The notes: a model not told the origin generated them from the letters alone. Shown: positions 30,897 through 39,671, counted from the first letter of the stretch. The stretch: DNA of 39,734 bases from CAZRXG01 sp964603985 (GCA_964603985.1 CAZRXG010000039.1:1-39734); one strand, 5' to 3'. Translations and numbers: made by a program.

Positions 30897-33011
30897 TTAC
30901 CTTTCTGGCTGCTCGATAGGAAGCTCGATAACGAACCACACAAGATAACCCGCAAGAGGCATGGAGTTCTTGTATCGCTGGCCTGAGTGACAATCACACC
31001 ACATTCTTCCCCTATGTGCTTCGATAATACGACGTGCATGGAATAACCCCATGCCTTCTCCTTCCTCGCGAATGGCTTTACGGCTTCGCCTGCCTCGATA
31101 ACCACGCATGAAGATCAGGTTCTTTTCGTCTTCTACTATCCCCTGGCCGAAATCCTCAATATATAGTTGCGCTCTTTTACCGAATGTCCCTTCTTTTTCT
31201 CCCTTATATATACGAACCTCTCTGCCGTCGTGAGAGTATTTGATTGCATTGTCAAGTACATACCCGATTGCTTCTGCAATCTTCGCTCTGTCTGCTTCTA
31301 CTATCGGAAGCTCGGCCACGCTTGGATATACATTAATACGAATGTCTTTTTCCCTGGCGATAGGCTCGTAAAGTGCAACGCACTCTTCAACGATAGAAGC
31401 CAGAGAGACGTGTGAGAATTCATAAGTCTGCTCGGTAACTGCTGCAAAAGAAAACACAGGCGCTCTGACAGCTCGTTGGATGAGTATGCTGGCGGCATCT
31501 AAACTACCCAGTGCTTTTAGAGCTTCTTCTCTGGAGTAGATCTTTCCGCCCTGTATGTAGTCGGCAATAATCCTGATACCGGTCAATACGGGTTGCATCA
31601 CCCGGCGAGAGTAGTGCGAAAGGAGTGTGGCCACTTCACTCCAGGTGTTTGTCCTGGCTTCCAAATCCGAGAGTTGTGCTGAGCTGAGAGCACGCATCAT
31701 CACCAGTTCTGACACCTCTTCAAGAAAGGGGCGCTCTTGTTCCAATTCTTGTGAAGGCAGATGTGAAAATGGGCCCCACAGAAGAACAGATCGGTACTCA
31801 CCTGATAGATGCATCTGGCAGAGTATAGTTGCATTGCTGAAGAAATCGGTGGCTTCTCCTTTGAGACTGCGGTCTAGAAGCCGCTTGATATCTCTCCGAT
31901 TTATCCACAATTTGAGGAACGGTGGCTTAGTTGAGAAGGGGGCGGCATCACTTCCCTCAACGAGACTGGTTGTATATTCGGACGAAAAACCTGCTCTGCG
32001 CCAATTAAAGTGATTAATCCCGGCTTGGATGCCATCGTCCATCCCCATAAATACGAATGGGGTCAGCAGGTCTGGATTTCCCTCGTAGGAGATGTACCGG
32101 CGAGGACTGACAAACAGGGCCAGGTATTGGGCGCCACAAAAGTCGCACACTTTCTTGAGAATCGGCTGCATTTGGTCGGCAATCTCTGCTCTGCCACCGG
32201 TAGTCAGGAAAGTAAACGACTGCCTGAGTGCGTTCCGAAAGCTGCCCTCCAATTCACGCTTGTGCATCTGATATTGGGCACTTGCTACACTCTTGACTTC
32301 GTTCACAGCTCTTGAGAAGAGAACCGCAGCGGTAGGCTGTTCCTCCCTTAGTTTGGCAGCAGCTTCGGAGTTTCTTTGCTCCATCTCGTCTATATATCTC
32401 TGGACAAATTCGTCACGAGTCTCCAATTTGCCCACATCCAACAGCAGCAACTCTTGTTGCTCCTCTTCCATTTCCTTCAAGGTTCCGATGAAGTTGACAA
32501 GGTTCTGTCTCTCCTCTTCATCGTCGGGGAGAAACTGCCCCGAAATCACAACGGCTACAGGAGTTCTGTCGAAAAGAATCGGGCTGGCCTGACCGATCAG
32601 ATGGGCCAGAGAAGGATACCCGCGTACAAACTCCTCCAGCTTCTCAGGGGTTTCGTAAGCTGCTTGAATAACTTGTCGTGCGACATCTTCATCCCACCGT
32701 TGGCATGTTTTCTCCTGTCCCGGTAGGTCCCGCAGATGAACACAGAATGAGGCGAAATGTTCACGCGGATTTACGTGATCGATTCGTCTGAGTACCAGCC
32801 GTGTCTCCCCTGAATTCTCGTCGATGAGCTCCTCTATGGGTTCACCCGACTCGTCCAGAACGGGCTCGAGTATGGTGAGCGGCCTGCTGAGAGTCTCGCA
32901 CCAACCGGATACCAGCAGAGAGATAAACCTCTCACGATCTGCTACCCTATCCCTGGGGCCAATCATCTGCGTTAGGGATCGGGGATGGAAAGGCCACTGT
33001 TTCCAACTCAT
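30897..33011 (-). CDS. PocR-domain sensor histidine kinase
   Basis: The protein is 704 aa. Residues about 45-161 match the PocR ligand-binding domain: LTILEPVLDESGEPIEELID, SFCVHLRDLPGQEKTC with Cys90 and Cys103, Asp107, and VVISGQFLP. A coiled coil (about 165-225) and a GAF-like region (about 280-450) follow. The phospho-acceptor helix is unusual: LLSHYSRRVMQPVLTGIR instead of SHELRTPL. The HATPase has N-box YVLDNAIKYSHDG, G1 EDFGQGIVED and G2 EGEGMGLFHARRI. No membrane helix, so cytoplasmic. ATG 33011 follows CAGGAGAA. It is first in a probable operon with the response regulator and the membrane TPR protein. PocR domains in other proteins bind small molecules such as hydrocarbon derivatives; the ligand here is unknown. 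Confidence 0.85.
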   Translation of the reverse strand: MSWKQWPFHPRSLTQMIGPRDRVADRERFISLLVSGWCETLSRPLTILEPVLDESGEPIEELIDENSGETRLVLRRIDHVNPREHFASFCVHLRDLPGQEKTCQRWDEDVARQVIQAAYETPEKLEEFVRGYPSLAHLIGQASPILFDRTPVAVVISGQFLPDDEEERQNLVNFIGTLKEMEEEQQELLLLDVGKLETRDEFVQRYIDEMEQRNSEAAAKLREEQPTAAVLFSRAVNEVKSVASAQYQMHKRELEGSFRNALRQSFTFLTTGGRAEIADQMQPILKKVCDFCGAQYLALFVSPRRYISYEGNPDLLTPFVFMGMDDGIQAGINHFNWRRAGFSSEYTTSLVEGSDAAPFSTKPPFLKLWINRRDIKRLLDRSLKGEATDFFSNATILCQMHLSGEYRSVLLWGPFSHLPSQELEQERPFLEEVSELVMMRALSSAQLSDLEARTNTWSEVATLLSHYSRRVMQPVLTGIRIIADYIQGGKIYSREEALKALGSLDAASILIQRAVRAPVFSFAAVTEQTYEFSHVSLASIVEECVALYEPIAREKDIRINVYPSVAELPIVEADRAKIAEAIGYVLDNAIKYSHDGREVRIYKGEKEGTFGKRAQLYIEDFGQGIVEDEKNLIFMRGYRGRRSRKAIREEGEGMGLFHARRIIEAHRGRMWCDCHSGQRYKNSMPLAGYLVWFVIELPIEQPER

Positions 33012-33129
33012 CTCTGGTTCTCCTGCTGTCTATTCGGATGATTCTCGAATCGGTCGGCGAGACCGCGCGTAGCTTAATTATTACGGGCGGGAGAAACGGT
33101 GCACGGCGGCGATGTAGCAACGTAGTTGC

Positions 33130-33157
33130 ATTTTACTTGGATCAGCGTGTAAGTCAA
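33130..33157 (-). promoter_or_regulatory. Leftward promoter of the PocR-kinase operon
   Basis: On the minus strand, TTGACT (complement of 33152-33157), 16 bp, then TAAAAT (complement of 33130-33135): five of six consensus bases in each box. A palindrome TAAGTC/GACTTA (33150-33155, 33165-33170) overlaps the -35 box, a natural operator position. The start codon is about 120 bp downstream. Confidence 0.6.
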
Positions 33158-33227
33158 ATGTGTAGACTTAGACCCAGGGGAAAAGGGCCAACAGTGCATG
33201 CCCCCCTGGCCAAACACCGGTTCTTGT

Positions 33228-33288
33228 TGATCAAAAGATCACTTGACAACGCCCCATTTCGTGCTATAATTATAGAACGTAAGTTCTA
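33228..33288 (+). promoter_or_regulatory. Near-consensus rightward promoter flanked by palindromes
   Basis: TTGACA (33243-33248), 16 bp, TATAAT (33265-33270): both boxes perfect. Touching the -35 side is TGATC-AAAA-GATCA (33228-33241). On the start-site side is TAGAAC-GTAA-GTTCTA (33273-33288), whose GAAC-N4-GTTC core resembles the Gram-positive-type SOS (LexA) box. No protein-coding gene with an SD follows on this strand. It is divergent from the kinase promoter. Confidence 0.75.
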
Positions 33289-33690
33289 GTTAGCGCCTGC
33301 GGGGAACGATGCTCACGTCGGCGGACGGTCGTCGGACGCCGCATCGCGCGGAAAGGATCAACAGCACAGGGGGCATCCCGCCGGTTTGGTGCCGCGCCTA
33401 CCCGATCAGGCGCGTGGCGTGTGGGGAAAGTGCGACGGCCATCTCCACGTAGGCTCATTTGGTGGTATGTTGGATTCGGGCCACGTCACGTCGTCCTGCC
33501 GGGCGGGGCGTTGTGGGAAAGTGCGGCTGCCATCTCACGCAGGCATCGATCCGGCGGAAGCATATGGCAGAACACGTGGAGTGATGCCGTCGACCTGCGG
33601 ACGGCGCTGCCGGATGCCCGGCGTGCAACCTGGGGCAGATACGCCTCACCGCGCAGGGGGCAAATTGAATACCGGAGCCGTGCTGCTCAT
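33277..33690 (+). ncRNA. Candidate structured non-coding RNA
   Basis: About 400 bp downstream of the strong promoter, without a convincing ORF: overlapping frames lack SD sites and are antisense to the response regulator beyond 33694. It contains hairpins such as CGCGCCT (33393-33399) pairing with AGGCGCG (33408-33414) and a CGGCG/CGCCG stem inside a GATG/CATC pair near 33308-33346. It also has a ~90-bp direct repeat (33416-33454 and 33507-33544) with shared GGGAAAGTGCG and GCCATCTC blocks. I checked for RNase P, tmRNA, 6S, SRP and common riboswitch cores by eye and found none. It may be a novel small RNA, a long leader, or the relic of a lost gene. Confidence 0.35.
33416..33544. repeat. Two-copy imperfect direct repeat, ~90-bp period
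   Basis: Copy A is 33416-33454 and copy B 33507-33544. Shared blocks are GGGAAAGTGCG, then GCCATCTC, then CACG and AGGC at nearly constant spacing. On the minus strand each copy begins a tiny ORF (MAVALSPHATRLIG and MAAALSHNAPPGRTT), so a decayed coding origin cannot be ruled out. Confidence 0.55.
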
Positions 33691-33693
33691 CGC

Positions 33694-34071
33694 CTACCCC
33701 TCCCGTCCCAGCGCCCGAAGCAGCAGCGCGCGCAGCTCGTCCACGCGCGGGCGGCCCTTGCTCACCACGTCGAGCACGCACGGGTGCTCCATGATCGCCT
33801 GCTCGTGCGCGTCCACATACGCCGACATCACGATCACCGGCACGTCACACAGGGCCGGGTCGTCTTCCATCTCCTCCAGAAAAGCGAAGCCATCCACCAC
33901 CGGCATCCTCAGGTCGAGCACAATCGCCGCCGGGGTCTCCGCCCGCGCCATTTCCAGCGCGGTCTGCCCGTCCAGGGCCTCGCGGCCCTCGACTCCCAGA
34001 TCCTCCAGGATGTCGCCCACCAGCACCACCATGTCGCGGTCGTCATCCGCGATCAGCACATAATCTGTCAT
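33694..34071 (-). CDS. Single-domain response regulator (CheY-like)
   Basis: The protein is 125 aa from ATG 34071 (AAGGGAGAA upstream). Acidic residues are at 9-11 (ADDDRD), phospho-acceptor Asp53 in IVLDLRMPVVDG, Ser83 in VIVMSAY and Lys105 in VVSKGRP, where the usual K-P-F becomes K-G-R. There is no output domain. It is flanked by a GT39 gene on the same strand (gap 110 bp) and by the non-coding region above; a kinase partner is not adjacent on this strand. Confidence 0.85.
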   Translation of the reverse strand: MTDYVLIADDDRDMVVLVGDILEDLGVEGREALDGQTALEMARAETPAAIVLDLRMPVVDGFAFLEEMEDDPALCDVPVIVMSAYVDAHEQAIMEHPCVLDVVSKGRPRVDELRALLLRALGREG

Positions 34072-34181
34072 GTATTTTTCTCCCTTGTCATCTGGAGTTT
34101 AACAGCCCCCGCACCGGCCATCAACCCCCCGAAGCTCCCACTTTGCTCACCGGCACTGCGATCCGCCTGGGCGTGTGAGAC

Positions 34182-36545
34182 CTACTGCCCCGCCGTCACC
34201 TCCACCTGCCCGGCGAGGGCGTAATCCGGCCCCGCATCCTCGCCCGCCGTGACCGGCAGGCGCAGCCTGCTGGCCGGGTGGTAGATGCCGACCCACAGCC
34301 GGTAGTCGCCGGGGGGCAGGTCGGGTGGCAGCAGGATGGCGAAGCGGTCGGTGATCGGCTCACCGGGCTGCCAGGTCGTCATTGGGTATAGGCCCCCGCC
34401 CGGCACGCCGTCGTGCTGCGCCCACAGCGTTCCCCCGGCGTCGACCAGATGCGCGAATACGTGGTATGAATCCTGCACCGACGCCGCCGACCGCCAAACC
34501 AGTGCCACGCGCACCGCCGCGCCTGGCCGCGCGTGCCGGTCGAGCAGGGCCACCGCCTCCAGGGTGATCGCCCCCTCGAACTGCGCGCCGACCGGCGTCA
34601 GTGGCGGGTCGGAGGGGCCGGTGAGGTAGGTCTGGTGATGCAGCAGCCCGTACCATGCCTCGCTTACCCGGTACAGGTGATGGTCGAGTGCCAGAGCCAG
34701 TGCCCGCGCCGGGTCGGAGTGTGCCTCGTCGACCAGCACCACTGCCACCCGGTCGCCGTCCGTCCCCAGGTTGAGTGCTTCGAGCGTCGCCTCCGCCGAT
34801 GTCACGTCGAGCGGCCAGCGGCCCACCGCCAGAGGCACGACGGGCCGCCCGGCGTTGGCCGCCAGTGCGGGTGCGTGGCTCGATGGGAAGACCAGCACCA
34901 CGTCCGGCTCCGGCCCGGAGGTCAGCGCCGCCGCCAGTGCCGCGTGATCGCCCGTCATTTCCTCCGGCTCCGGCACGGCGCGCCCGGTGACCGCGTCGGC
35001 GAGCGCGCCCTCTGCGCCGGTGATCCGGTACAGCGCTATCGTCCCGCTCAGCGCGTAGTAGTTCTCCACAAGTTCCAGGCGTGCCCCCTCCGGCGGGATG
35101 CGCTCCGCGCCCTCGTCGCCTTCGTTGCACCCACCCAGCCAGTAGACCTGATCGCCCGCCCCCAGCCAGTCGGCAAGCTCCGCACGCGCCGTGCGGTCGG
35201 CGTGCGCGGCCAGTCCCGACCGGGGGCCGAGGTAGTTGTTGATCAGTGACACCTCAAGCCCGTAGCCGAGCACACGCACCTGTGACACCTGGTCCGCGCG
35301 CCAGTCGGCCAGGATCTGCTCGACCAGAGGCGTCAGGTCGCCGTCGAAGAAGAGCCGGTATTGCACGTCCCGGTCGATGCGGGCCAGCCGTGCCTGCCGG
35401 GGTTCGTGGATCAGCGTCGCGTCGAACCACAGTGCCGGGCCGAGGATGGCGGCCAGCAGTGCGCCCACGGCAATCAGCGCTGCCCCGCGCCGCCACGTTG
35501 CCAGACGCCCGGCCCCGACGCGCAGCCCAAGCGCGGCCAGCACAACCAGCGGTGCGCCGTTCGGCAGGTAGTAGCGTGGGGGCAGGATGTCCACGCCGGT
35601 GGTTTTGGAGATCAGAGGCACGATGCCGAATGCCAGTCCCGGCAGGGCCAGGAACGCGACCGCGCGCCTGCGCTCGCCCAGCAGCGCCCACGCACCCGCC
35701 AGGACAACCAGCGCAATCACCACCCAGCCGGTGTAGCACGTCGCTGCGTCCAGGATGACCGCCAGGTCGGCGTGCAGGCTGGCTGCCATCGCCGGGGAAA
35801 ATAACTGGCCCAGCAGGGTGTTCTCCAGGCCGGGCCTGAAGCGCTCCCCGGCCACCACCCCGCCCGCCGCTGCCAGTCGGTAGACCGGCACGATCAGTGC
35901 GACGGCCAGAGCGGTTGACAGTACGCTCAGTGCCAGCGCCCGCCTGCCCTCCTGATCCCGGCGGGCCAGGATCAGTGCGCCCAGCACTGGCAGTGACAGG
36001 TAGGTGATGGCCAGCATCTTGGTCAGGTAGGCCAGGGCCAGCGTCAGAGAAAGGGCCAGCACCCACCCAATACGCGGCTTGCGGGCCAGCCGGAAAACCA
36101 GCAGCGTGCTGATCGTCGTGAAGGCTGCCATTTGAGGCTCGGTCAGTGCCTGACGCTCGTGGAAGACGGCCAGCGGCAGGGTGGCGTACACCAGCCCGGA
36201 GATCAGCCCCGCCGCCCGCCCGTCGAGGGCGCGCCCCAGCGCGATACAGGCGGCGGTCGTCGTCACGCCGAACAGCGCAGACAGCACCCTGGCCAGCCAC
36301 AGCCCCTCCGGGCCGGTCGGTTGGAAGGCTGCCAGGACTGCTGAGTACAGCCACTTGTTCTCGTGCAGGCCGGTGAATGGGTGCCCCTGGATGATCTGGT
36401 GCGCCCATGAGAGATGCGTCGCCTCGTCAGCCGTCATCGGTGTGCGGGCCGCCGATGCGAAGCGCAGCCCGGCCCCCAGCAGCAGGATCAGCACGACCAG
36501 CAGCCAGAATGACCGGGGCGGCGGGCGGTCAGGTGGAGCGCGCAT
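34182..36545 (-). CDS. GT39-type membrane glycosyltransferase
   Basis: The protein is 787 aa. The first helix (about 13-30) is followed by ARTPMTADEATHLSWAH with the GT-C acidic pair Asp40/Glu41, then about ten more helices to residue ~390. A long extracytoplasmic part follows. Its final ~115 residues (VALVWRSAASVQDSYHVFAH then TTWQPGEPITDRFAI) form a beta domain homologous to the last repeat of the GT39-like protein at 17.7-20.6 kb (LTLYWLAVETPGDNYHIFNH, then TTWLPGEVIIDERVI). Expected reaction: sugar transfer from a polyprenyl-phosphate donor at the outer membrane face; acceptor unknown. Start ATG 36545. Confidence 0.8.
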   Translation of the reverse strand: MRAPPDRPPPRSFWLLVVLILLLGAGLRFASAARTPMTADEATHLSWAHQIIQGHPFTGLHENKWLYSAVLAAFQPTGPEGLWLARVLSALFGVTTTAACIALGRALDGRAAGLISGLVYATLPLAVFHERQALTEPQMAAFTTISTLLVFRLARKPRIGWVLALSLTLALAYLTKMLAITYLSLPVLGALILARRDQEGRRALALSVLSTALAVALIVPVYRLAAAGGVVAGERFRPGLENTLLGQLFSPAMAASLHADLAVILDAATCYTGWVVIALVVLAGAWALLGERRRAVAFLALPGLAFGIVPLISKTTGVDILPPRYYLPNGAPLVVLAALGLRVGAGRLATWRRGAALIAVGALLAAILGPALWFDATLIHEPRQARLARIDRDVQYRLFFDGDLTPLVEQILADWRADQVSQVRVLGYGLEVSLINNYLGPRSGLAAHADRTARAELADWLGAGDQVYWLGGCNEGDEGAERIPPEGARLELVENYYALSGTIALYRITGAEGALADAVTGRAVPEPEEMTGDHAALAAALTSGPEPDVVLVFPSSHAPALAANAGRPVVPLAVGRWPLDVTSAEATLEALNLGTDGDRVAVVLVDEAHSDPARALALALDHHLYRVSEAWYGLLHHQTYLTGPSDPPLTPVGAQFEGAITLEAVALLDRHARPGAAVRVALVWRSAASVQDSYHVFAHLVDAGGTLWAQHDGVPGGGLYPMTTWQPGEPITDRFAILLPPDLPPGDYRLWVGIYHPASRLRLPVTAGEDAGPDYALAGQVEVTAGQ

Positions 36546-36585
36546 CGCTCACCTCACCCGCGCGGTGTGAGGGGAACGGCCCGCA

Positions 36586-37926
36586 TCAGGGGTACATCCG
36601 CCGCAGCGTCCGGGGGAATGGGACTGCCTCGCGCAGGTGCTTTAACCCGCAGATCCAGGCTACCGTCCGCTCGACGCCCAGCCCGAACCCGGAATGGGGC
36701 ACCGTCCCGAAGCGCCGCAGGTCGAGGTACCACTCGTAGGCGGCGGGGTTGATGCCGAACTCCTCGACGCGCCGGCGGATCAGTGCCAGGTCGTGGATGC
36801 GCTCGCTGCCGCCCGTGATCTCGCCGTAGCCCTCCGGTGCCAGCAGGTCGACGCTGCGGCATGCTTCGGGGCGGCCCTCGACGGGCGTCATGTAGAATGC
36901 CTTGACCGCCGTCGGGTAGTGGTACACAAAGACCGGGCGGTCGAACTGTCTGGTCAGCTCGGTTTCGTGCGGGGAGCCGAAATCGTCGCCCCACTCGATC
37001 TTGAGCAGCTCCTTTTGCTCCGGGGCGCCGGTCTCCTGGCGGATCTTTTGCAGCCGCTCGACGGCCTCGTCGTAGGAGATGCGCGGGAAGGGTGGGGTCA
37101 CGCTCTCCAGCATCGCCGTGTCCCGCTCCAGGATTTGCTCAAGCTCGACCCGGTGCTTCTCCAGTGCCTGCCGGACGATGTAGGACACGAACTGCTCCTC
37201 CATGTCCATCATGTCCTCCAGCGTGAAGAAGGCCATCTCCGGCTCGACCATCCAGAACTCGGTCAGGTGGCGGCGGGTCTTGGACTTCTCGGCGCGGAAG
37301 GTCGGCCCGAAGCAGTACACCTTGCCGAAGGCCATGATGTTGGCCTCGTTGTAGAGCTGGCCTGTCTGGGCCAGATAGGCCGCCTCGTCGAAGTAGTCCA
37401 CTTCGAACAGCGTGGTGGTGCTCTCCCCGGCGGTCGGCGTGATGATCGGCGTGTCCAGGCCAACGTAGCCGTGATCGTCCAGCCAGTCGCGGATGGCCTT
37501 GATGACCGTCGCCCGGATGCGCAGCGTGGCCCACTGCCGGGACGAGCGCAGCCACAGGTGGCGGTTGTCCAGCAGGAACTCGGTGCCGTGTTCCTTGGGC
37601 GTGATCGGGTAGGGGTCGGCCACCTGGATGATCTCCAGCGCCGTGACGCCCACCTCGTAGCCGCCGGGGACGCCGGGCGCACGTTGGTCGGCGCGCACCG
37701 TCCCGGTCACGGCCAGCGATGATTCCTGCGTCAGCGTGGCCCCGGTCTCGAAGACCTCCTCGCTCACGTCGCCCTGGAAGATCACGCATTGGGCGATGCC
37801 CGTGCCGTCCCGCAACTGGATGAACTGGAGCTTGCCCTTGTCGGTCTTGTTGTAGACCCAGCCGCGCAGCGTTACTTCCTGGCCTTCGTAGCGGGCGATG
37901 TCTTGAATCTGGATGATCTGCGTCAC
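36586..37926 (-). CDS. asnS: Asparaginyl-tRNA synthetase
   Basis: The protein is 446 aa from GTG 37926, eight bases after GAGGAG; an upstream GTG at 37941 overlaps that SD. The N-terminal OB-fold anticodon-binding domain starts EGQEVTLRGWVYNKTDKGK (about 14-32). The class IIb catalytic domain has motif 2 FGPTFRAEKSKTRRHLTEFW (about 213-232) and motif 3 GFGLGVERTVAWICG (about 421-435). It charges tRNA-Asn. The Asn rather than Asp specificity is from overall pattern (for example PTFRAEKSKTRRHLTEF and short insert). Confidence 0.93.
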   Translation of the reverse strand: MTQIIQIQDIARYEGQEVTLRGWVYNKTDKGKLQFIQLRDGTGIAQCVIFQGDVSEEVFETGATLTQESSLAVTGTVRADQRAPGVPGGYEVGVTALEIIQVADPYPITPKEHGTEFLLDNRHLWLRSSRQWATLRIRATVIKAIRDWLDDHGYVGLDTPIITPTAGESTTTLFEVDYFDEAAYLAQTGQLYNEANIMAFGKVYCFGPTFRAEKSKTRRHLTEFWMVEPEMAFFTLEDMMDMEEQFVSYIVRQALEKHRVELEQILERDTAMLESVTPPFPRISYDEAVERLQKIRQETGAPEQKELLKIEWGDDFGSPHETELTRQFDRPVFVYHYPTAVKAFYMTPVEGRPEACRSVDLLAPEGYGEITGGSERIHDLALIRRRVEEFGINPAAYEWYLDLRRFGTVPHSGFGLGVERTVAWICGLKHLREAVPFPRTLRRMYP

Positions 37927-38158
37927 GGTTCTTCTCCTCACCGGTTGGTTGCATGGGGGTTCGGTTCATGGCGATTGTAGCACACGGCGGGGATGGGTCA
38001 AGGTGTTTGGGGGGAGCTTCGCCCCTCGCTAGCGGACTCAGGGGACTCCAGTATACTAGTGTGACCATTCTCTCAACACAGCGCAGGCCAACAACGCTGC
38101 ATTCATTCCAGCCTGGTTCTGGTGGTGATGGTTATCTATCTGTAAAGGGGAGGGCATG

Positions 38159-39580
38159 ATGAACACATGGGCCGGACCGGATCGCCGTAGGTGCTGGCTG
38201 CTGGCGGCGGTGGTGCTGCTGCTGGCGGCGCTGGCATGCGGTCCAACAGGCGGGGGTGTCTATTCGTCGACCCAGGCACCCGCGCCGACGGCGACTGAAG
38301 AGGAGGTTGCCGAGGGATCGCCGGAGACCGAGCAGGTTGAGGAACAGGAAGAGGAAGAGGGCACCGAACCAACCGAAGAACCATCCGAAGAACCATCCGA
38401 GGAGCCGTCGTCCGAGCAGCCCCTACCCACCGTCACGCCCACCTCGTGCTCGCACGACGCGCGCTTCGTCTCCGACGTGACCGTCCCCGACGGGCAGTTG
38501 TTCGCGCCCAATACGCCGTTCACCAAGACCTGGGAGTTGGAGTCGACGGGTTGTGTGGCCTGGCCCAACGGCACCAAGCTGGTCTTCGATTCGGGCGATC
38601 AGATGGGCGGCCCGTCCGGCGTGGACGCGATCTCCGCCGTGCCGGGACAGAAGGTGCACGTCAGCGTCGATCTGACGGCCCCTGGATCGCCGGGGGTCTA
38701 CCAGGCTTACTGGCAGCTTGAAGCGAACGGCGTGCGCTTTGGGCAACGGATCTACGTCAAGATTGAGGTGGTCGCGCTGGCCCCGACCGATGAGCCGACC
38801 CCGACCGACGAGCCGCCGCCGCCCCCGCCAAGCGGATCACCCGACCTGGTCATTGCCGGTGTCACGTCAAAGCCGCCGCTCATCCTGGACAACCTGCCGA
38901 TGAAGGTTAAGGTGGTGGTTAAAAACCAGGGCGATGCCGCGGCCCCGGCGTCGAAGTTGGGCTTTGAGTGGGTGAACGCCGGTGCTGCCGGTACGTCGGC
39001 GGTCAGTGCGCTCAATCCGGGCGCGTCGCAGGCAGTTAACCTGGGGTTCACGCTCGATACGGGGTCGTATACGCTGAGGCTCACGGCGGACATCGAGGAC
39101 GTGGTGGACGAATCGAACGAGGGCAACAACGGCCACGACCATGCGGTGGCCGTTCACGACTATTACACCTACTCGACCAAAGAGCTGACCGTCCAGGGCC
39201 TGCAGGGCATCGAATTGGACAAAGGCATCGTGTATGCCTCCTTTACCCTATCCACGGTTGACTTCGCCTGGTACATCAACACCGGCGGCGGGGGGATCGT
39301 GCAGTACTGGCTGATGCCGCGCAACGGCGCGAAATTCGCGGTCTTTGGGCCGGGAACGCCGGGCATCATCGACTGCATGACGGCCTCGCTGTCGACCAGC
39401 AACATCAACGGCGGGCAGTACGTATCTTCGACCCATACCTACACCCCGGCGGACATGCCGGTCGGTACGTACGTGTGCTACCAGACCTCATCCGGTCGCT
39501 ACGGGGAGTTCCGCGTCAACGCGCTGGATAATAACGGCAATGCGCTTCGCCTGGGCTACACGACCTGGCATATCAATTAG
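38159..39580 (+). CDS. Lipoprotein with NBR1-type Ig-like and CARDB domains
   Basis: The protein is 473 aa from ATG 38159 (AAAGGGGAGGG just upstream; ATG 38156 is too close to the SD). Signal peptide with lipobox LAALAC, lipidated Cys27, then an acidic, Glu/Pro-rich linker to about 95. Residues about 98-205 match the NBR1/Next-to-BRCA1 Ig-like central domain: DARFVSDVTVPDGQLFAPNT, FTKTWELESTGCVAWPNGTK and GVYQAYWQLEANG. After a Thr/Pro/Asp-rich linker comes a CARDB-like domain (PDLVIAGVTSKPPLILDNLP and VKNQGDAAAP, about 228-330), then a ~130-residue beta-rich C-terminal domain I do not recognise. Cell-surface adhesion or scaffold role inferred. Confidence 0.8.
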   Translation: MNTWAGPDRRRCWLLAAVVLLLAALACGPTGGGVYSSTQAPAPTATEEEVAEGSPETEQVEEQEEEEGTEPTEEPSEEPSEEPSSEQPLPTVTPTSCSHDARFVSDVTVPDGQLFAPNTPFTKTWELESTGCVAWPNGTKLVFDSGDQMGGPSGVDAISAVPGQKVHVSVDLTAPGSPGVYQAYWQLEANGVRFGQRIYVKIEVVALAPTDEPTPTDEPPPPPPSGSPDLVIAGVTSKPPLILDNLPMKVKVVVKNQGDAAAPASKLGFEWVNAGAAGTSAVSALNPGASQAVNLGFTLDTGSYTLRLTADIEDVVDESNEGNNGHDHAVAVHDYYTYSTKELTVQGLQGIELDKGIVYASFTLSTVDFAWYINTGGGGIVQYWLMPRNGAKFAVFGPGTPGIIDCMTASLSTSNINGGQYVSSTHTYTPADMPVGTYVCYQTSSGRYGEFRVNALDNNGNALRLGYTTWHIN

Positions 39581-39621
39581 GCGGAGGTGCACGAACAAGC
39601 TGTCAAAAAGGCGCGTCATTC

Positions 39622-39644
39622 GCCGGGAGATAAATCTGCCCGGC
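39622..39644 (+). terminator. Hairpin downstream of the lipoprotein gene
   Basis: GCCGGG (39622-39627) pairs with CCCGGC (39639-39644), and AGA/TCT extends the stem past a one-base bulge around a TAAA loop. It begins 41 bp after the stop. No U-run follows, and a similar hairpin phrase may be a dispersed repeat, so terminator is tentative. Confidence 0.4.
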
Positions 39645-39671
39645 TACAAAGCCCCCTTATGAACATTGACA

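Noticed and set aside
33277..33690. RNase P, tmRNA, 6S or SRP RNA
   Set aside because: The GGGGAAAGTGCG block loosely recalls the RNase P core, but the downstream ACAGAA-type element and other universal blocks are absent; no tmRNA tag frame or SRP tetraloop core was found.
33386..34224. Plus-strand ORFs downstream of the strong promoter
   Set aside because: They have no SD, start inside the structured repeat region, and beyond 33694 are antisense shadows of a clear response regulator.
34182..36545. Large antisense frames over the GT39, rarA and caspase genes
   Set aside because: High GC leaves the opposite frames open. Their translations are Arg/Pro/Ala-rich without domains, whereas the chosen strands show clear motifs.
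36546..36585. Terminator between asnS and the GT39 gene
   Set aside because: CCTCAC and GTGTGAGG pair only partly and there is no T-run; the two genes may equally be co-transcribed.
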